A stretch of 64,000 bases of DNA from Marsupella aquatica (Eukaryota > Marchantiophyta). Shown here piece by piece: positions 1-13,141 of this stretch (position 1 is the first letter of the stretch; every line of letters begins with the position of its first letter). The notes below the pieces were generated by a model, which ran no database searches, was not told the DNA's origin, and was given only the letters and a program-made list of their open reading frames with translations. Location: NCBI GenBank assembly GCA_973895155.1, contig OZ316893.1:6324001-6388000 (forward strand). The letters run 5' to 3'. The position numbers and the translations under genes are program-made.

Positions 1-1450
1 CATAAACTACTCCTATGAGAACAGTTTTCTACGTTTTCTGAGACAACTGTTCTTAACAGCGCATCATACATTGCAACTCTTCCCAGCTAAGACTGACGTG
101 GGTTAGTGGCAGGTTGGATACAGTACCAACCTCATAAGCTCAAAACAGGTGACACTGGGCCAAGATCAATTCAATTGCAAAATTCTGCGCTGAGATTGTG
201 TCTCAGGCATCTCAAATAATACAGGCTTGTTGGGGAAATCGATTTAGTATTTAGAGTAGGTGAGAAACATGAATCATCGACTCAAGCTTTTTTCCCCGTG
301 TTGTGTAAGTACGTACTATCGTAAGCATTTCAGAAATCTGACGCGTATGGATTTACAGTGCTACATTGCTGGCGAGAGTAGTTAGAATCAGGGGTGTAGA
401 GTCAGAGTATTTGTGCATAGTCAAGTTAGTAGAAAATTTCTGCGTCCCTTTGGTCTGAGTGTATTTTGTAGAGTAATTGGACGGCCGCTGCTGCAGTCGT
501 GGAGGCGTTTACGGAGTTTGCCAGGAAAGAACAAATGTATTTGTTTTTATTCATTTAGAATGAATATCGTGGTTTGCTTTTGTTTTCCCAGCTTGCGATC
601 CCCATTCTTATGTCATGATGGTGGCCCCATTTATCGTCATTCGTTGCGAATAACGTCGAGACCGTGTCAGCAAGTTAAGTTCTGACTCTTGAGAGGAGAT
701 AGTGGTTTTTTTTTTTTTGGCCTTGAAAGCCGAAAGGAGACCCACCCGAAACCAGAAGGCAGAAAGAGACACTTGAGAGGAGCACTTGCGAGGAGACAGT
801 GCTTTACTATCCTGACTAATAGATACCTACAAGTATTCAAGAACGAGATTGACGTGTTGAATTTCCGTCTATATCGAAAACGCCATCAGTAGATATCCAC
901 AGGTTGCATTTTGTGATTCACTGGGGTAGCTTGTCTCGCCACAACGGTCTTTCCAATCGATTGATTCTTCAAATTACATAATTTTAACTATGTGACATCA
1001 GGTAGACCCAGCACTCCTGAAGATCCAGTATCCCCTGACGTTCCTCAAGACAGTATATCCCAGTCAATGGTGTGTGGATATGACTCTGAAATCCATCTTC
1101 GTCCGTTTTCACATGATGCAAAGCCTGTAGGGCTCTGACTTTCGATGTTCATTCGTGTCTCTGTACTTCTCTATAATTTCAAACAAACAAAAATCGTACT
1201 GCTCAACAATCATGGGGTGGTCTAGTTCCTTTTTTTAAGCTTTGAAACCGACCCATCCAACAGAGGGTAGATGATCAACTTGCATGTGCCTTTGCAGGGT
1301 ACCCACAAAGGGATGCCTGACCCTAATTACACATCAAAAATCAGCAACATCAGGTGTATTGTTCACAGGTTGAATGAATTTTACATACCATGATAAACCC
1401 AATTATTATTTTATTTCGTTGAGTGTCATTTTCTATGTATCCTAGTGTAT
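1..1450. other. No recognisable gene
   Basis: Read on both strands. Only short open frames without ATG context or recognisable domains are present. A run of T lies near 709-718. I see no RNA gene or clear transposon boundary. Confidence 0.5.
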
Positions 1451-1454
1451 CAAT

Positions 1455-1970
1455 TACTGGGAGAGCGAAGGGACAATACCTGGGATCCAAAGCAGGAGGG
1501 AGAAAGGGCTAAATCAGGGCCCGAATTGGACCAACCAGGGACTGGAAGAAAAACAGGTACTCCCACACAATTCCGAGGGATCTGAACTAGGAGGGAGAGA
1601 GGCCAAAGGGACGATTTCTAGGGATCCACAGCAGGAGGGAGTGAGGGTTATACAAGCCAGGGCCCCAAAGTGAACGAGCTACTCTTGTAAGGAAAGCCAG
1701 AACGCCGACCACCCCGGGCAGCAAACCAGGAGGAAGAGAGGGTTAAACAGGCCCCGAGCGAACCAGCGGGTTAAACAGACCCCAGAGCGGACCAGCCAGG
1801 GCTGTAAGGAAACATGCACTCCCACCATTATGGTGTCTCAAAATTAAAATCCTGCCATTGTTGGCTGGCCGGGAATGAGTCCAAGCCCCATCTAGTCGGT
1901 CGGTCGGTCGGCCATTTTCTGAACCGCACATTCCGGTATGGGCTTGCAATCCGCACAGCAACCTAAACCA
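1455..1970. repeat. Degenerate G/A-rich tandem repeat
   Basis: A phrase of the type 'gggatcc-agcaggagggag-gggttaaacaggcccc-gaccagccaggg' recurs several times with heavy divergence over about 0.5 kb. The copies are irregular in length (roughly 60-130 bp apart). No coding potential is evident. The short open frames here are by-products of the repeat. Confidence 0.45.
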
Positions 1971-2087
1971 AACTTGACCAGCCTACAGTTACATAGGTAA
2001 AGTGTCAGAGGTTGCCATTCAATCCAGCCCCACCACACTTTTTGAACTTGCTCATTGCTTCCCTAAGGGTCTGAACAAGTTGATATT

Positions 2088-2155
2088 GCATTGTTGGTGT
2101 CGTTGGTGACATTGTTGGTGTCTCTGGTGACATTGTTGGTCTCTGGTGACATTGT
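2088..2155. repeat. Short minisatellite
   Basis: The phrase 'ttggtgtctctggtgacattg' is repeated about three to four times with small indels (unit about 18-21 bp). Confidence 0.6.
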
Positions 2156-2433
2156 TGTGGTGTAGCTCCGGTAACCTCGACCCCGCTCGATTATAAGTAC
2201 CCCAATAGTGTGAACAGGGCCCGGAATCCTTTCGGAACATAATTACAGCGGATTTTTATTTCTGAGACTCCCTATTCACCCCACCCACACACGTACCCTT
2301 CGTACCCCTTGCGTGTGGAGAGGGCATTGACCGGTATATAGCTCTTGCATCTACCACACTGGTAGCACTTGTCAAACTGTCCGAACGTTTTGAGTTGGTT
2401 TTTGATGTTGTTGACGCTTGCTTATCTTCCGAC

Positions 2434-2734
2434 TATATATACCCTGTTCCGAGGGACACAATCACACCGACGATGAACAGATTTAAAAACAACCTCGCCT
2501 TTCCATCTCGGCCGCGTTCTGCAATTTGAAGCAAAAGAAGAAAAAATGGATTTCAGCTACCAATCAAGATCTAGTCTTGCCTCCACACTCAATTCAATGT
2601 CTTATGCTGGTCAGCTTCTTCCCAAATTCCTAAGACACTCAAACAGCGAATTTTCTTTGGCTTTATTGTTTTGCGTCCACGACAACAATTCTGAAACATT
2701 TGGATGCACACCTGGTTTGATAAACAAAATCTGA
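2434..2734 (+). CDS. Weak promoter plus 62-aa ORF, unknown
   Basis: A TATA-like element (tatatata, 2434-2441) lies about 110 bp upstream of an ATG at 2546 with an A-rich leader. The ORF runs 2546-2734 and would encode a 62-residue Ser/Leu-rich peptide with no domain I recognise. It could be the first exon of a gene whose remainder has been lost, since the AUX1/LAX relic on the opposite strand begins immediately downstream. It could equally be chance. Only the TATA element and ORF are seen directly; expression is unsupported. Confidence 0.2.
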
Positions 2735-2749
2735 GAATGTGATGTCTAC

Positions 2750-5700
2750 CTGACGGGATTGACTGATTGAGGGGTGCAGGAGACATGTAGGTAGACGACG
2801 CATGGAATCATGAAGGTGCTGAAGCTCACGAAGACGGCGCAATCATGCTGTTGAGGGGCCCGAAGAAGGGGATCAGGAGGGCCAGAAACCACAGGAAGCC
2901 CGCCACAGGGAGACGCGCCACGGCCCCGGCCACGGCTCGGAGGGGAAACGATATGTAGTGGTTTCCCCACAGCTCCTCAAACATTATGAACAACGGCATC
3001 ACATACAGCCCGAAAGCCACTGCCTGCGGAATCAATTGAATTTTAAGTGTTATCTGGCATGGGAGACAATTATTTCACACTTCGAAACATCACATTTGTA
3101 CAATTTGAAGCTCACTTTGAGAAAATCGACGAGAGAAAGCCCTCGATTTCAGAGAGCGAGGTGGCGGAGAAAAACGACAAGTGAGCCGGAGAAGAGACGG
3201 CAATTGTGAGGAAAGTCACACCTGATGGACAATCATGAACGATGGCGGTGCTGCGAGCGTTGGACGGTGGCAGCACCGTAAATGCATTGCTTTGTCTCAG
3301 TAAGATATTGAATGCACAGTACATTGTAATGCAGTGAGGGATGGTGATTCTGAGGAGGTGCAAGCAATTAACCACGTACACCTATTTGCGTTCTCGAGGC
3401 TTCCACATGGCGTGCATAATCTCACTATCACACCAAACGATGGACAGCACAGAAAGTTGTTATCATTAGGTTTGTGCACGTGATATGACCTATTGATGGA
3501 CCAGCTGATCATTCAGAACTTCATGACGAATTCGAGGGAATCCATGTTTGTAGCCCGGTTCGTAGGAATCATAGTTAAGGGAATTCATGTTTGTAGCCCG
3601 ATTCGTAGGAATTTTAATTAAGTCTGGTTTGTTTGGAAAGCGTGACATGTCACAGTACATCCTCTGATCGAGTACATCATATCAAGGGAAGCATGATTAT
3701 GTGGAGGGTTTTGCGGCCTACTTACATCGTTATACCGTGACCACCTTTGGCAAACAAGATGTTTGTCATCCTAGTAAAGAATTGCGTCAAGTTGTCTGAG
3801 CCGCTGTGTTGTGCTCCACTAACCTGAGAAAATCATGACATTTAAGAGCACGTCAGTTTTAGTTGTTCTTGGGATAGGCACGTTTTCTCAACTCTTGTGT
3901 GGTCCCGAAATGAAAGATTAGATCTCTACAAAATAAACTCCAGTTGAGGAACTACAGTAGCCCCGAGACAAATGAAAGTATTCATGTGGATTTCTCGGCT
4001 TATCTTAGAGCGATATCCTTTTCATGCAATTCCACTTCTTCATTTCTTAAATTCTGCATAAGCCATTCTTCTGAAGATTTTGCGTTGTTTGTTTTGAACT
4101 CGATGCGAAATCGGCTTGTCCAGAAAGCATACATCGCTGATGTAAATATTCAGCATGTGAGTGTCGGTTGAATTGTTAAAATGCTCATCATTCATTCCTT
4201 TTGCAAAAATGTGACAAATCGTCTTTTGATTCACTAGTAGTTGGTCTATTTTGCAGGGCTCGGTCGGTCCTGATTCGTTTTTACATCTTAATTCGCCCAC
4301 TTCATCTAAGAAATATCATCCGATGCGAGCTAAATCGTATTACAGCACGGAAATCTGCCAGGTCTTCAACGCCCAGCAACTTTACCTTGCCGTTCGTTAG
4401 TGTAGCAATTAGCAAGTACCATGCTGTCTAGGTGGTGGTCTCGCCCACGAAGGAGAACACAAATTGTGCAGTATCGGCAACAAGACCATGCACATCGAGA
4501 CGCCTCCAGATATAAATGTACTGCTGCTTGACGAGCTTATCGCTCAAGTAATACGCGTTGCTGTAAGAATTCAGGGTCCATGAAGTTTACAGAGATGATC
4601 AGCAACCTCACATGGCTAGACGCAAGTGGAGCTAAATCCAGTATAAGCAAATTGGTCTTAATTCATTTGTCATCACCACCAGCTGGTGACTCCCGGGTCA
4701 AATAAACTCCAGGGCCATAAAGGCTAAAAGGTAAAAGCCACCAACAAAGAAACACAATTGCAGCACTTATGTGCCCTATCATTTGGTTCGAGCTATACTG
4801 TAAATTACGATGTTGGTTAGGCCACTTACCTGGCACAGTCAACTATCTGTATAGTGGCTACAGACCCCATCGTCATGATATTGAAAAATAGAAACAGCCG
4901 TCTCGCCCAGGGACCAACTAGCGCCGTATTCACCTCATGATACGGCGCAATGCAAACTTCGCGAGTCATTCAAGTTCAATGTGTTAGGAATCTATATCCA
5001 TAATGCTGCAATTGGAACCGGTCCTTTCGGCGAAGCATGGTCCTGGCTGGTTTGGTAACCTGAATATGATCTACTGGAAAAGTTTCCAACCATTTAAGAA
5101 TCCATCTGTTTCCAAAGTAGAGCGCACTGTCTCGTGCTTCCTTCTTAGACACGGACCTCTAGTCGTCAATGACAGCAGACACTAAGCAAATCTGAGCTGG
5201 CACTTTCCTCAACTCAAATTGAACATCGTGCAAAGCTTTGTGTGTCGGATTCGTATGGAAAAGATCGACGCCTCGTTATCGAGAACAGTTCATTAATGTA
5301 TTGGACATATGCTTGGCGGATTGCAGTAGATATACCTGAATGACAGGTTCGTAAAGGACGTCCCTTTCCCCTAGCTCCTCGCGATAGCTGTACTCGATGT
5401 ACGGGCTCGCAAGCAAGTAACATGTCCAAAGTCAGATGCACACATACAAGAGATATAAGACTAATCCAAGTTTTTGAGACCCATCTGTGCGTAAGATGTC
5501 GGCATTGACAAAACAACTTGCCCCACCTGAAATCAAACATCCGCCGAGCGGCACCTGGCTGACCTCCAGCTAGGGCTCTATCCCTGGGGCTCATTGCACT
5601 GTGGAGTACGTTACACGCATGAATGGAAGGCAAGCTCCTTTTGAATTAGAGGACGGCTGAATGGGACTTTACAGCGTGAATGCGTACTCACTTGAGCAGA

Positions 5701-5770
5701 AACAGCTTTCAACCTGGCGTCATAAACGGAGCCACCGTACCAAATAAGCTTATGAAAGGTGGCTCATGAA
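2750..5770 (-). pseudogene. LAX: AUX1/LAX auxin influx carrier pseudogene
   Basis: Minus-strand fragments match successive exons of the AUX1/LAX family (plasma-membrane auxin/H+ symporters of the amino-acid permease superfamily). In gene order they are: WYGGSVYDA near 5740; YIEYSYREELGERD ending at a splice donor at 5336; FLFFNIMTMGSVATIQIVDC (donor 4830); SNAYYLSDKLV near 4550; SGAQHSG...TNILFAKGGH (3736-3823); EIMHAMWKP near 3400; SNAFTVLPPS near 3260; IHQ-type AVAFGLYVMPLF...WFLALLIPFFGPLNS (from 3024). Intron positions resemble those of living genes. The copy is broken: an in-frame TAG at 3382-3384 follows EIMHAMWKPRERK, and frame changes are needed near 4510, near 3245 and near 2850. The exon between 5450 and 5690 is hard to find. 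I call it a non-functional relic. The assignment rests on remembered family sequence, so a protein search is needed to confirm it. Confidence 0.8.
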
Positions 5771-5969
5771 CCAGAGGAGGCTGGTGCTCGGACCGCCTCC
5801 CCTCCAAGCTCAACTGTGTCGAAGCCATGTTTGGAAACCCTGTCATTCACATCCATTGGAAATAATTCCTGATATTCGCTTCAGTCCTCAACTACTGGTC
5901 ATCTGATTCGATTGATTTTTTACTCTCTCCCTCCATTGGAATTACTGCTGGTATTCGCTTCGCTTCAAG

Positions 5970-5972
<3 letters not shown>

Positions 5973-6028
<56 letters not shown>

Positions 6029-6057
6029 GCACTTACACTTCTTTGTGCCTTGAATGT

Positions 6058-6096
<39 letters not shown>

Positions 6097-6132
6097 TTTC
6101 TTTGTGCCTTGAATGTGGCCGCTCTCTCTCTC
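5973..6132. repeat. (CT)n compound microsatellite
   Basis: Two long CT runs (5973-6025 and 6059-6092) and a short one (6121-6132) are separated by copies of 'acttctttgtgccttgaatgtg'. This is therefore a higher-order repeat, not a simple run. Confidence 0.95.
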
Positions 6133-8199
6133 TGACATTTCACTTCACTTCTTTGTGCATGAATGTGGGTCCGTTCTGCGTTCATTTGGCGTAAACTTTG
6201 CGCAACGTCCAATCATCAGAAGGTAGACGAGATCTAGTTCCTTCCCAAATAATATCCAAAGCAATCTCCTTTTGTGAAAATTGGTGCTACATATACATGC
6301 ACATCTCAATTTGGAATGGTCAGCCATTAATTACATTGTCACTTGAAAACAAAGGGAAATGCAGTTTCTGGTGAGTCACCAGTAATCAGTTATTAATCAC
6401 CAGTTACTTGACTCACGTTTACTCAGTATGGCCTTCCTGTCCAGTGTTGTTGAATCACTCACAGGACTGTTAGCTTTATGGGCCTACATTCTAGACCAGC
6501 AACCAAGTGCCCTGAAGCCTGTCAGCATCACACAGGGCCTCAATCTCAAAGAGAGGCCAAGTACGAGATTTGAGAGGAGGCATTTCGAGCTTGATCAATG
6601 ATTTGTCCAGCTATTTCAAGTGCATTTTATGCCAGACAATGACAGAGCATTGAGATAATTATACAGTAACGTGATGATTGTAAACTGTGGATTCTCCGCA
6701 TGAAGAGGGTAGAATTGCTCTTTTTCTCCTTGCACACCTTTCTTAAATTTCTCTTTCCATCAGTCAATTGACTTATACAGTGCATGTTAAAACTATACGC
6801 TCATAGTACTCATCTTGACTGATGGAGTGCGTGTTAAATTTCATTCTGCCTCATGGCAGTAGTCTTGACTGATGCAATGATTTCTTCACTTGACTGATCG
6901 ATGCAATTGGTTCTTTCTTTCAGGCATTGCACGGATCAACTCTTCCTTTGAAAATTGAGCAAGACTCCAGGCACAGATGAGTACCACCCTTCATAAATGG
7001 GTTCACCATAGCTTCATCCATTGATCGACTCAGTAGGTGATGGGAAACAGACTCTTGCAGGCAACTCCTCTGGACTACTAAAAGGAGGACTTGTCGTCCT
7101 GTCTACGTTTAATAGGAAGTACTTTAATTCACAGACACTCAAAGCATATGGATAAGTTTCAGAAATTTGGTTTATGTAGTTTTAGAAAGTTTCACCTTGT
7201 GATGGGAGGAAACTTTTGTTAGGGCACGTGTGAGAGCTGGAATTCACTCATCCACCTCAACTCTGGAGTCGCACATCCTTTCGTGTCATAGTGGCTCCCA
7301 CAAAAACTAACAGCAGAAGTTAGAATTAGGGTCTAGGCTTCTAGAGTGAGGCCTTTCGACCCTGACTTTAGGGGCCCCACCACAATTTCTGTGGATACAA
7401 ACAAAGATGGGATATTATGAATGGCAAAAGATGATCACACTTTTTGTCAGAATTTCTATTAACATTGAGAGAATGAGCATTCAGGCTTGTAATTACTAAA
7501 ATTTTGAGGTCTTCGTGAAACCTGAAGAATTTTGTCATGTCCTGGTGTACACTCTCCATTTTGAATGAACACATCGTTCTGGCCTGGAGTAATTTGGAAA
7601 CTAAAGGACCTCCACATTGTCTATGAAGCCCACATGGACTAGCAAAGCTTGGATGGATTTGATCAGAACATTTGAATTTACTCAGATAAGACTGTTTACA
7701 CTTTTGATTGAAATGCGATCTATAAATGGTCTCCTAATGGTTTGCAGCTGGTTTCAGTTACATGACCAAACTGGTGTCCTCGGGATCTTGATGACTTTAC
7801 AACCTTGAACCTGAAAGATATCATGCCATTACTCAGGAACACCCGTTTTAGTTGACTCACATGAAAGTTTCCAAATGTAAAGTAAAATCATGATTTAGAA
7901 TATCTGATCATCTTGTGTTCATGTGAAATAAAACAAATAATTTCAAAAAAGTCTCAAACTTTGTCAGGCAATAGATTGCACATCAAAGACCATGCTGGTA
8001 AACTTTAAGCTCAAACGGAGACCAAAGCATTCTTCAAATAAATCAACTCAATCTGCCAAATTTAAAGGTAAGGTTTATGTACTAACAGTTGACAACTTTG
8101 AAAACCGTGTCGAGTAAGTCATCAAGACGTCACACACACTTGCAATGCACTCGTGAAGTTTGTGATGACTTGACAATTTTCTTAAGCAGTAGGCTCCAA
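6133..8199. other. No recognisable gene
   Basis: AT-rich sequence with only short open frames. I found no domain, RNA gene or repeat boundary. Confidence 0.45.
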
Positions 8200-8463
8200 C
8201 TCGGGGGTCTCACTCTATGGAGGTCTCCCCATCACCTGTGATATTTTTAGGCTTCAGGCCCCCTAAAGTGTTTTCAAAAAAAAGTAACCCCTATAATTAG
8301 ATTAAAAATATTTTAATATCCTTATAAGTCTCAAAATTGGATTTAAATAAAAGAACCTATTGTTCTTCTAAGAGAATTCTTAAGTTTTCCCATAGAATCA
8401 ATAAAATGATCATATCCTTTGTCGAACGTGATGTGTCATTTTTGTGGAAATGAAACCCCTGAG
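8200..8463. mobile_element. MITE, family 2, copy A (264 bp)
   Basis: Begins CTCGGGGGTCTCACTCT and ends in cccctgag. It is flanked by an imperfect 8-bp duplication (ggctccaa / ggctcaaa, 7 of 8 identical). The body aligns in reverse orientation with 18160-18462, for example around 'caaaattggatttaaa'. No coding capacity. Its first bases resemble the termini of the other MITE family in this window (CTCGGGGGGGTCACT), suggesting related transposases. An 8-bp duplication fits hAT-like or KDZ/Zisupton-like elements. Confidence 0.65.
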
Positions 8464-10030
8464 GGCTCAAATCCATGATATGATCAATGGAGTGGCGCAA
8501 AATGTTTTCAATCACACTTTACATTTCATTGATCCAGTTTGCTTGCTTTCCATTGGGCCAAGATTGGAGCTTCAAGACAAATAAGCTCCATGCTTTTGAC
8601 AACATTGGTGAGCCATTTTCAAAAAGCATGACTTGACTTGATAATTACTTTCTCCACAAGGTAGTCAAAATGGTTATCTCTGATCCGCGACCTGTTTGTG
8701 TTTTACCAAAACCATCATCAAGAGAATTCAACCATAACTGAAGTAGAGTAGAAAAGCATGTTTTCTCCCACTTAGCTAGTTACAATCTAACAATCTCCAT
8801 ACGGCAATTCTTTTTTCATTTCCAATACTCCACAGAGTGTCTAGAGACTTGTAAATTGAATTTTTACCAACTTCTGTCTAGGGTCCCTTCCTCCAATATA
8901 TATACCAACTTTATTGGAAGCTCTTCCAATGGGACACCAAGAAGCTGGTCCCACAAACTAGTTGAAGATACACCTTCCCTAGATCTTATCTTCCTCTTTT
9001 TTGTTTTATAAAACGTAGACGTACAAGTAACCTCCCAAATAGCCGCTTTTGGAGATAAACTTTAGCCTAAAGATATAATATTCCCCAGTCACAATTCGGC
9101 CAATGGCATCCAAGGAGAAGCTTTCCTCTTGTCTTTTACCGCTTTAGGCCCTTATTAGTACCGTGAAGTGATTTGTTTGTTTGTCCTGAAGCGCTCATTT
9201 CTCATACGTTCATACAAACCAGTTTTTCTAGGTGAATTTTTCCCAAATTTTAAATGAAATACCTGGAAAATGCACTACTCTGGACACACTCAGAAACAAG
9301 AACTTGTTCACCAAAAGCTCTTAGCTAAGGAGCATCTCTAGCAGTGGATCAAATGAAGCTTTAACTGCTAAAACTAGCATATAGGGACGGAGTTTGGAGG
9401 GACAGCTTGCCAGTGGGTCTCCTATCCCTAAATAAACGGAGCCAGCCGCCATTTTCACAACCCTATATACCATATTGGGTATGAATGGCACCTCTATCCC
9501 AATCTGTATTTCCAACTCCGTTATAGATTCAACCACATGTCACAAGATTTGGATATGTTTAAGATTTTGAATTTGGGTATGTCAAAACATCATTTTGGAG
9601 AAGATAGAGAAGGCAAAATGACCAGTAACTGAATCCAATATCGTGGCTTTTCCACTGTCAAGGCCTCCAAATGATGGGCTAGAATTTGGGATTACAGTTA
9701 TTCACCTATCCCTTTGAAGATGCTCTAAGAGGGTGGATTAGTAAGATCTAACACATGCGTTTAAATCTATGGATTGAAGTCTAACTCACATGCATATGTT
9801 ATAACCTTTATAGCCTTTACCAGGGGAGGTGCCCAGCAAACACTACAACAAATTATGGAGCTGCTACACTGCTACAAAGGGTCTACGCAAGTGAACCTGA
9901 TCAACACATAGGGGTGGACCTGGAGATGGGCCTAAGGAGAAAAGAAAGGGTGAAACGTTCAGACCAAAACTTGGGCTCTTATGCTGCAACAACACAACAC
10001 ACCTACTGAAAACTCAATCGCAGATGTTTT
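8464..10030. other. No recognisable gene
   Basis: AT-rich non-coding sequence. No structure noted beyond short open frames. Confidence 0.4.
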
Positions 10031-10049
10031 TCACTTGACTCACCTGAAA

Positions 10050-10620
10050 CTTGGAGGGGACGGTGGATTTATCTATGGACAAGCTGGGCTTCTCCCAATG
10101 TCAAGCTAGATTTCTGGAAAATACTTAATGTTGGGTTCTTTTCCTACTTGAGAGCTCTCAAGTGGGACAGGAGCAATGGAATGTGCACTGCATGCCAAGG
10201 TAACATTGAGACTATAGAACACATGTTCTATGACTGCCCAAGATTGAGATTCCGCTGGACTCAACTTGAACACATTGCTGAGGGAACCAGGCTTCGTAAG
10301 ACAGTAGGATGTTCCTTTTGGGGGAAAATGGACACTGCCAGCATTCCATTTACAGAAGCGTGACCCCGGTCTTCTGCTTCTGATCCATCAGATGATAAGC
10401 AACATCTGGATTGAAAGACGACAGCGAACTTATCATGCTAATGCCACCCGCTTCCCACTACAGCTTATCCTCCATGGAGCTGTTGTCAGTGCGCATGCCA
10501 CCCTTCTGAGCACCAGAAGTGCTAAAAAAGTTCCATGCTTAAGTAGAACTCTCACTGACCTCAATGATATGACTGACAGGTCTACAACAAGAAATCATAT
10601 CTCTAGTGTTAGTGTTACGG
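10050..10620 (+). pseudogene. LINE reverse transcriptase tail (zf-RVT) remnant
   Basis: From about 10053 one frame reads WRGRWIYLWTSW, then KLDFWKILNVGFFSYLRALK, then CTACQGNIETIEHMFYDC. This is the zinc-binding zf-RVT module (C-x2-C ... H ... C) that follows reverse transcriptase in plant L1-type LINEs. A stop follows at about 10361. The sequence then continues in another frame (ISNIWIERRQRTYH, from about 10395), so the copy is frameshifted. The upstream RT and endonuclease domains are absent, consistent with a 5'-truncated or decayed insertion. Identification is from motif spacing, not from a search. Confidence 0.7.
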
Positions 10621-10639
10621 ATGTATGAGTCTAGAATTA

Positions 10640-12900
10640 ACTTTAGAAGGCATTCTCCTCCCTGTCATGAGAATTGCAGATACAATAGGAGTATTAAGGG
10701 ACCTGAGGGACAGAGAGGGGACAGACAGCCCCATGGTAAGACATATAGCATAACAAAATGTCAATTTAGCTTTGAGAAACACTATCCTCCATAATCATGT
10801 TTATGGTCAATCTAGGACTACTTTTGCTAGATACACTCAGATCCAGAGAGACACCACCATGACTCTCATTGATCAGGATAGTTAATGGACCCACAGCCTT
10901 TATGTGACCAGGTGGTTGACCTAGGTTCAGTCACGGACCCAAGGTCATCTAGTCTCTGATGGGGTATTTCTGTGTTGCACTTGCTGTGGCTTAGGGCTAG
11001 GTTCCATGGGGTCTCAGTAATTGCACATCAAAATATGACATATATTATATGCGACACCCTTGCATACAGTGATAATACTAATTTTTTCCTTTCAATCAAT
11101 GAATGCAGCCACATTTTGATGTGTGATTACCAGCCGGGGGTTCCATGGGGCTGGGACTAAGGAGTACGGATGCTGTCAGAATTTTTAAGCCAATAAGATT
11201 GCAGCTTTTCCAGGGACTGAGGGGTGTACAAATACTGTATCAAGGAATATGATTTTCCCTCACACTCCCTCTTAAATTTCAGGGGTACCCCCTGCCCCTG
11301 TATAAGAACAGTACAGGGCATTCTCATTGGCTCCTGAGTCAAAATTCATACATTTAAAATATTGTATACACCTTGGCATACAATGTATTTGGGCCCTAGG
11401 GGATGTCAGAGGGAGTGACCGTATTCCCTACCCCTGGCCCATGGAATCTGGCCCTTAGTGTGACCTGCGCTCTGGCCCACGGGTTGCTGTTGTGCGCTTT
11501 TGCCCTTTGTCTTCTTCTTTTCTTGCTGGTTTTTGCCGTGGTGGCTCTTAATTGATGGCGCTCTGCAGCTTCCCCTAATAATTATTTACGGACCCCACTA
11601 GAGGTTACTTCCAAAATTCCTGGCACCACAGCGTGCCACGTCAGCAACAACCGCAACAAACAAAAATGGTCATGTTTGCGCAACGAATAAACTCCTCTCC
11701 ATCTTGTTTACGTCAGTTTTCGTGTAATTTTATGGACGCCATGCCGTCAAAACATAATGTAAAAGTAAATAAAAGTTCATCCAAATCTATTGATACAAAG
11801 GGCGAGATTAAAAACATTCACCCATATTCTCTTTACTTAAATTTATAAATGTTTTTTTATAAAAGTAAATAGTGTTCAACGTAAACAGTAACCGTATTCC
11901 TGTGTAACTGCCGAAATAAAACCGTCAGAACAAAAGAAGCACATCAACATTTCGAAAGGGAGGAAGGCTTTTGATGAAAGTAATGAAAAGAGGAAAGCTC
12001 GAAAGGAGTTTTGCCTCTTGAAGTGCAAAGTAAAGAGGAATGTTGGAGAAACAAAATAAAAAAAGATCAGAAGCCGAATGAAGAAAGGAAAAATGAGAAC
12101 TGGTCGAGGATAGAAAAGAGGCGCAGCACATCTTAATCAGAAACAAATAGATCGAACAGAAAGAAGGAGAAGCAAAGAGAATCGATAAGGACATTGAGAA
12201 GATTGATAAGGACTGATCGACCTCAACTACTCTAGCAGATCACTGAAGCTCAACGTAGTAGTCCACTAATCAAATAAAAACAGGTGGGGGTCCACGAACT
12301 AATTTGTTTTATTTTAAAAACCCTTTATGACATAAAATGATTACTACTGACTTTTTGTTGCCAAAATTTTGGCAAAATGTTACCTAGAGCTTTTCTCCTC
12401 CTACTTGCTAAATCCTTATCCAACTAGGACGGTCAATAACCAGGTCGAACGGCTCTTCTTAAATCTAGAGAATTGAACAGGTCATATCCATCTATCAGAA
12501 ATTGTATGCCAGATCTTATTTCCAAAGGAAGGAGAGAAATAACCCGGTAATGAAGCCACTCACACTGGTTTTCCAACTTAGAAGAAACAAAAAAAGGCAT
12601 ACCCAGAATTTTTCCAGTTGCAAGAATTTGCAAAATCACACCTCACTCAAGAGGCTGGCCAGGTTGTTTCTTTAAATGGACAATTTCCCACCCAGCCACA
12701 GACCTTAATAACTATATCTGACACTGATCTCTAAATTTAGAAATCTAACACCCCCCCCCCCAAAAAAAAAATATAGTTTTTATCTAGTAAAACTAGATTA
12801 AGAATATTCTTAGCATCTTCATCAGCACCCACACATTAGATAGTCTCTACCCCACCCCAAAGCCAGGATCTGACTGTCATTATTAAATTTAGAAAGATCT
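10640..12900. other. No recognisable gene
   Basis: Mostly AT-rich non-coding sequence. A homopolymer junction (a run of C followed by a run of A) lies at about 12750-12770. A 62-residue open frame at 10606-10794 has no recognisable content. Confidence 0.4.
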
Positions 12901-13133
12901 AAGGGTGAAATTACACTAGATTAGTAAGATTCTTAGCATCTTGTTCTTCTCACACTTCTTCTCTCCCAGCCTTCCAGGGTCACAATCGCCACCCCGTGGA
13001 AAAATACGAAGCCTACGCTGTTCGTACCTAAAGCGGCGGAGGGGGTACGCGTTGGGCATACTCGAATTGGCCCCCCAAAACTTACTCTCACTTTGCTCGT
13101 TACCGCCCAAAACCCACCCCGGCGGAAGAAACC

Positions 13134-13141
13134 TATATAAA
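13134..13141 (+). promoter_or_regulatory. TATA box
   Basis: tatataaa in the context 'acctatataaaggc'. It is followed about 30 bp later by a CT-rich tract (13171-13235), as is common in plant 5' leaders. It marks a probable transcription start near 13165, in a region much more GC-rich than its surroundings. Confidence 0.6.
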
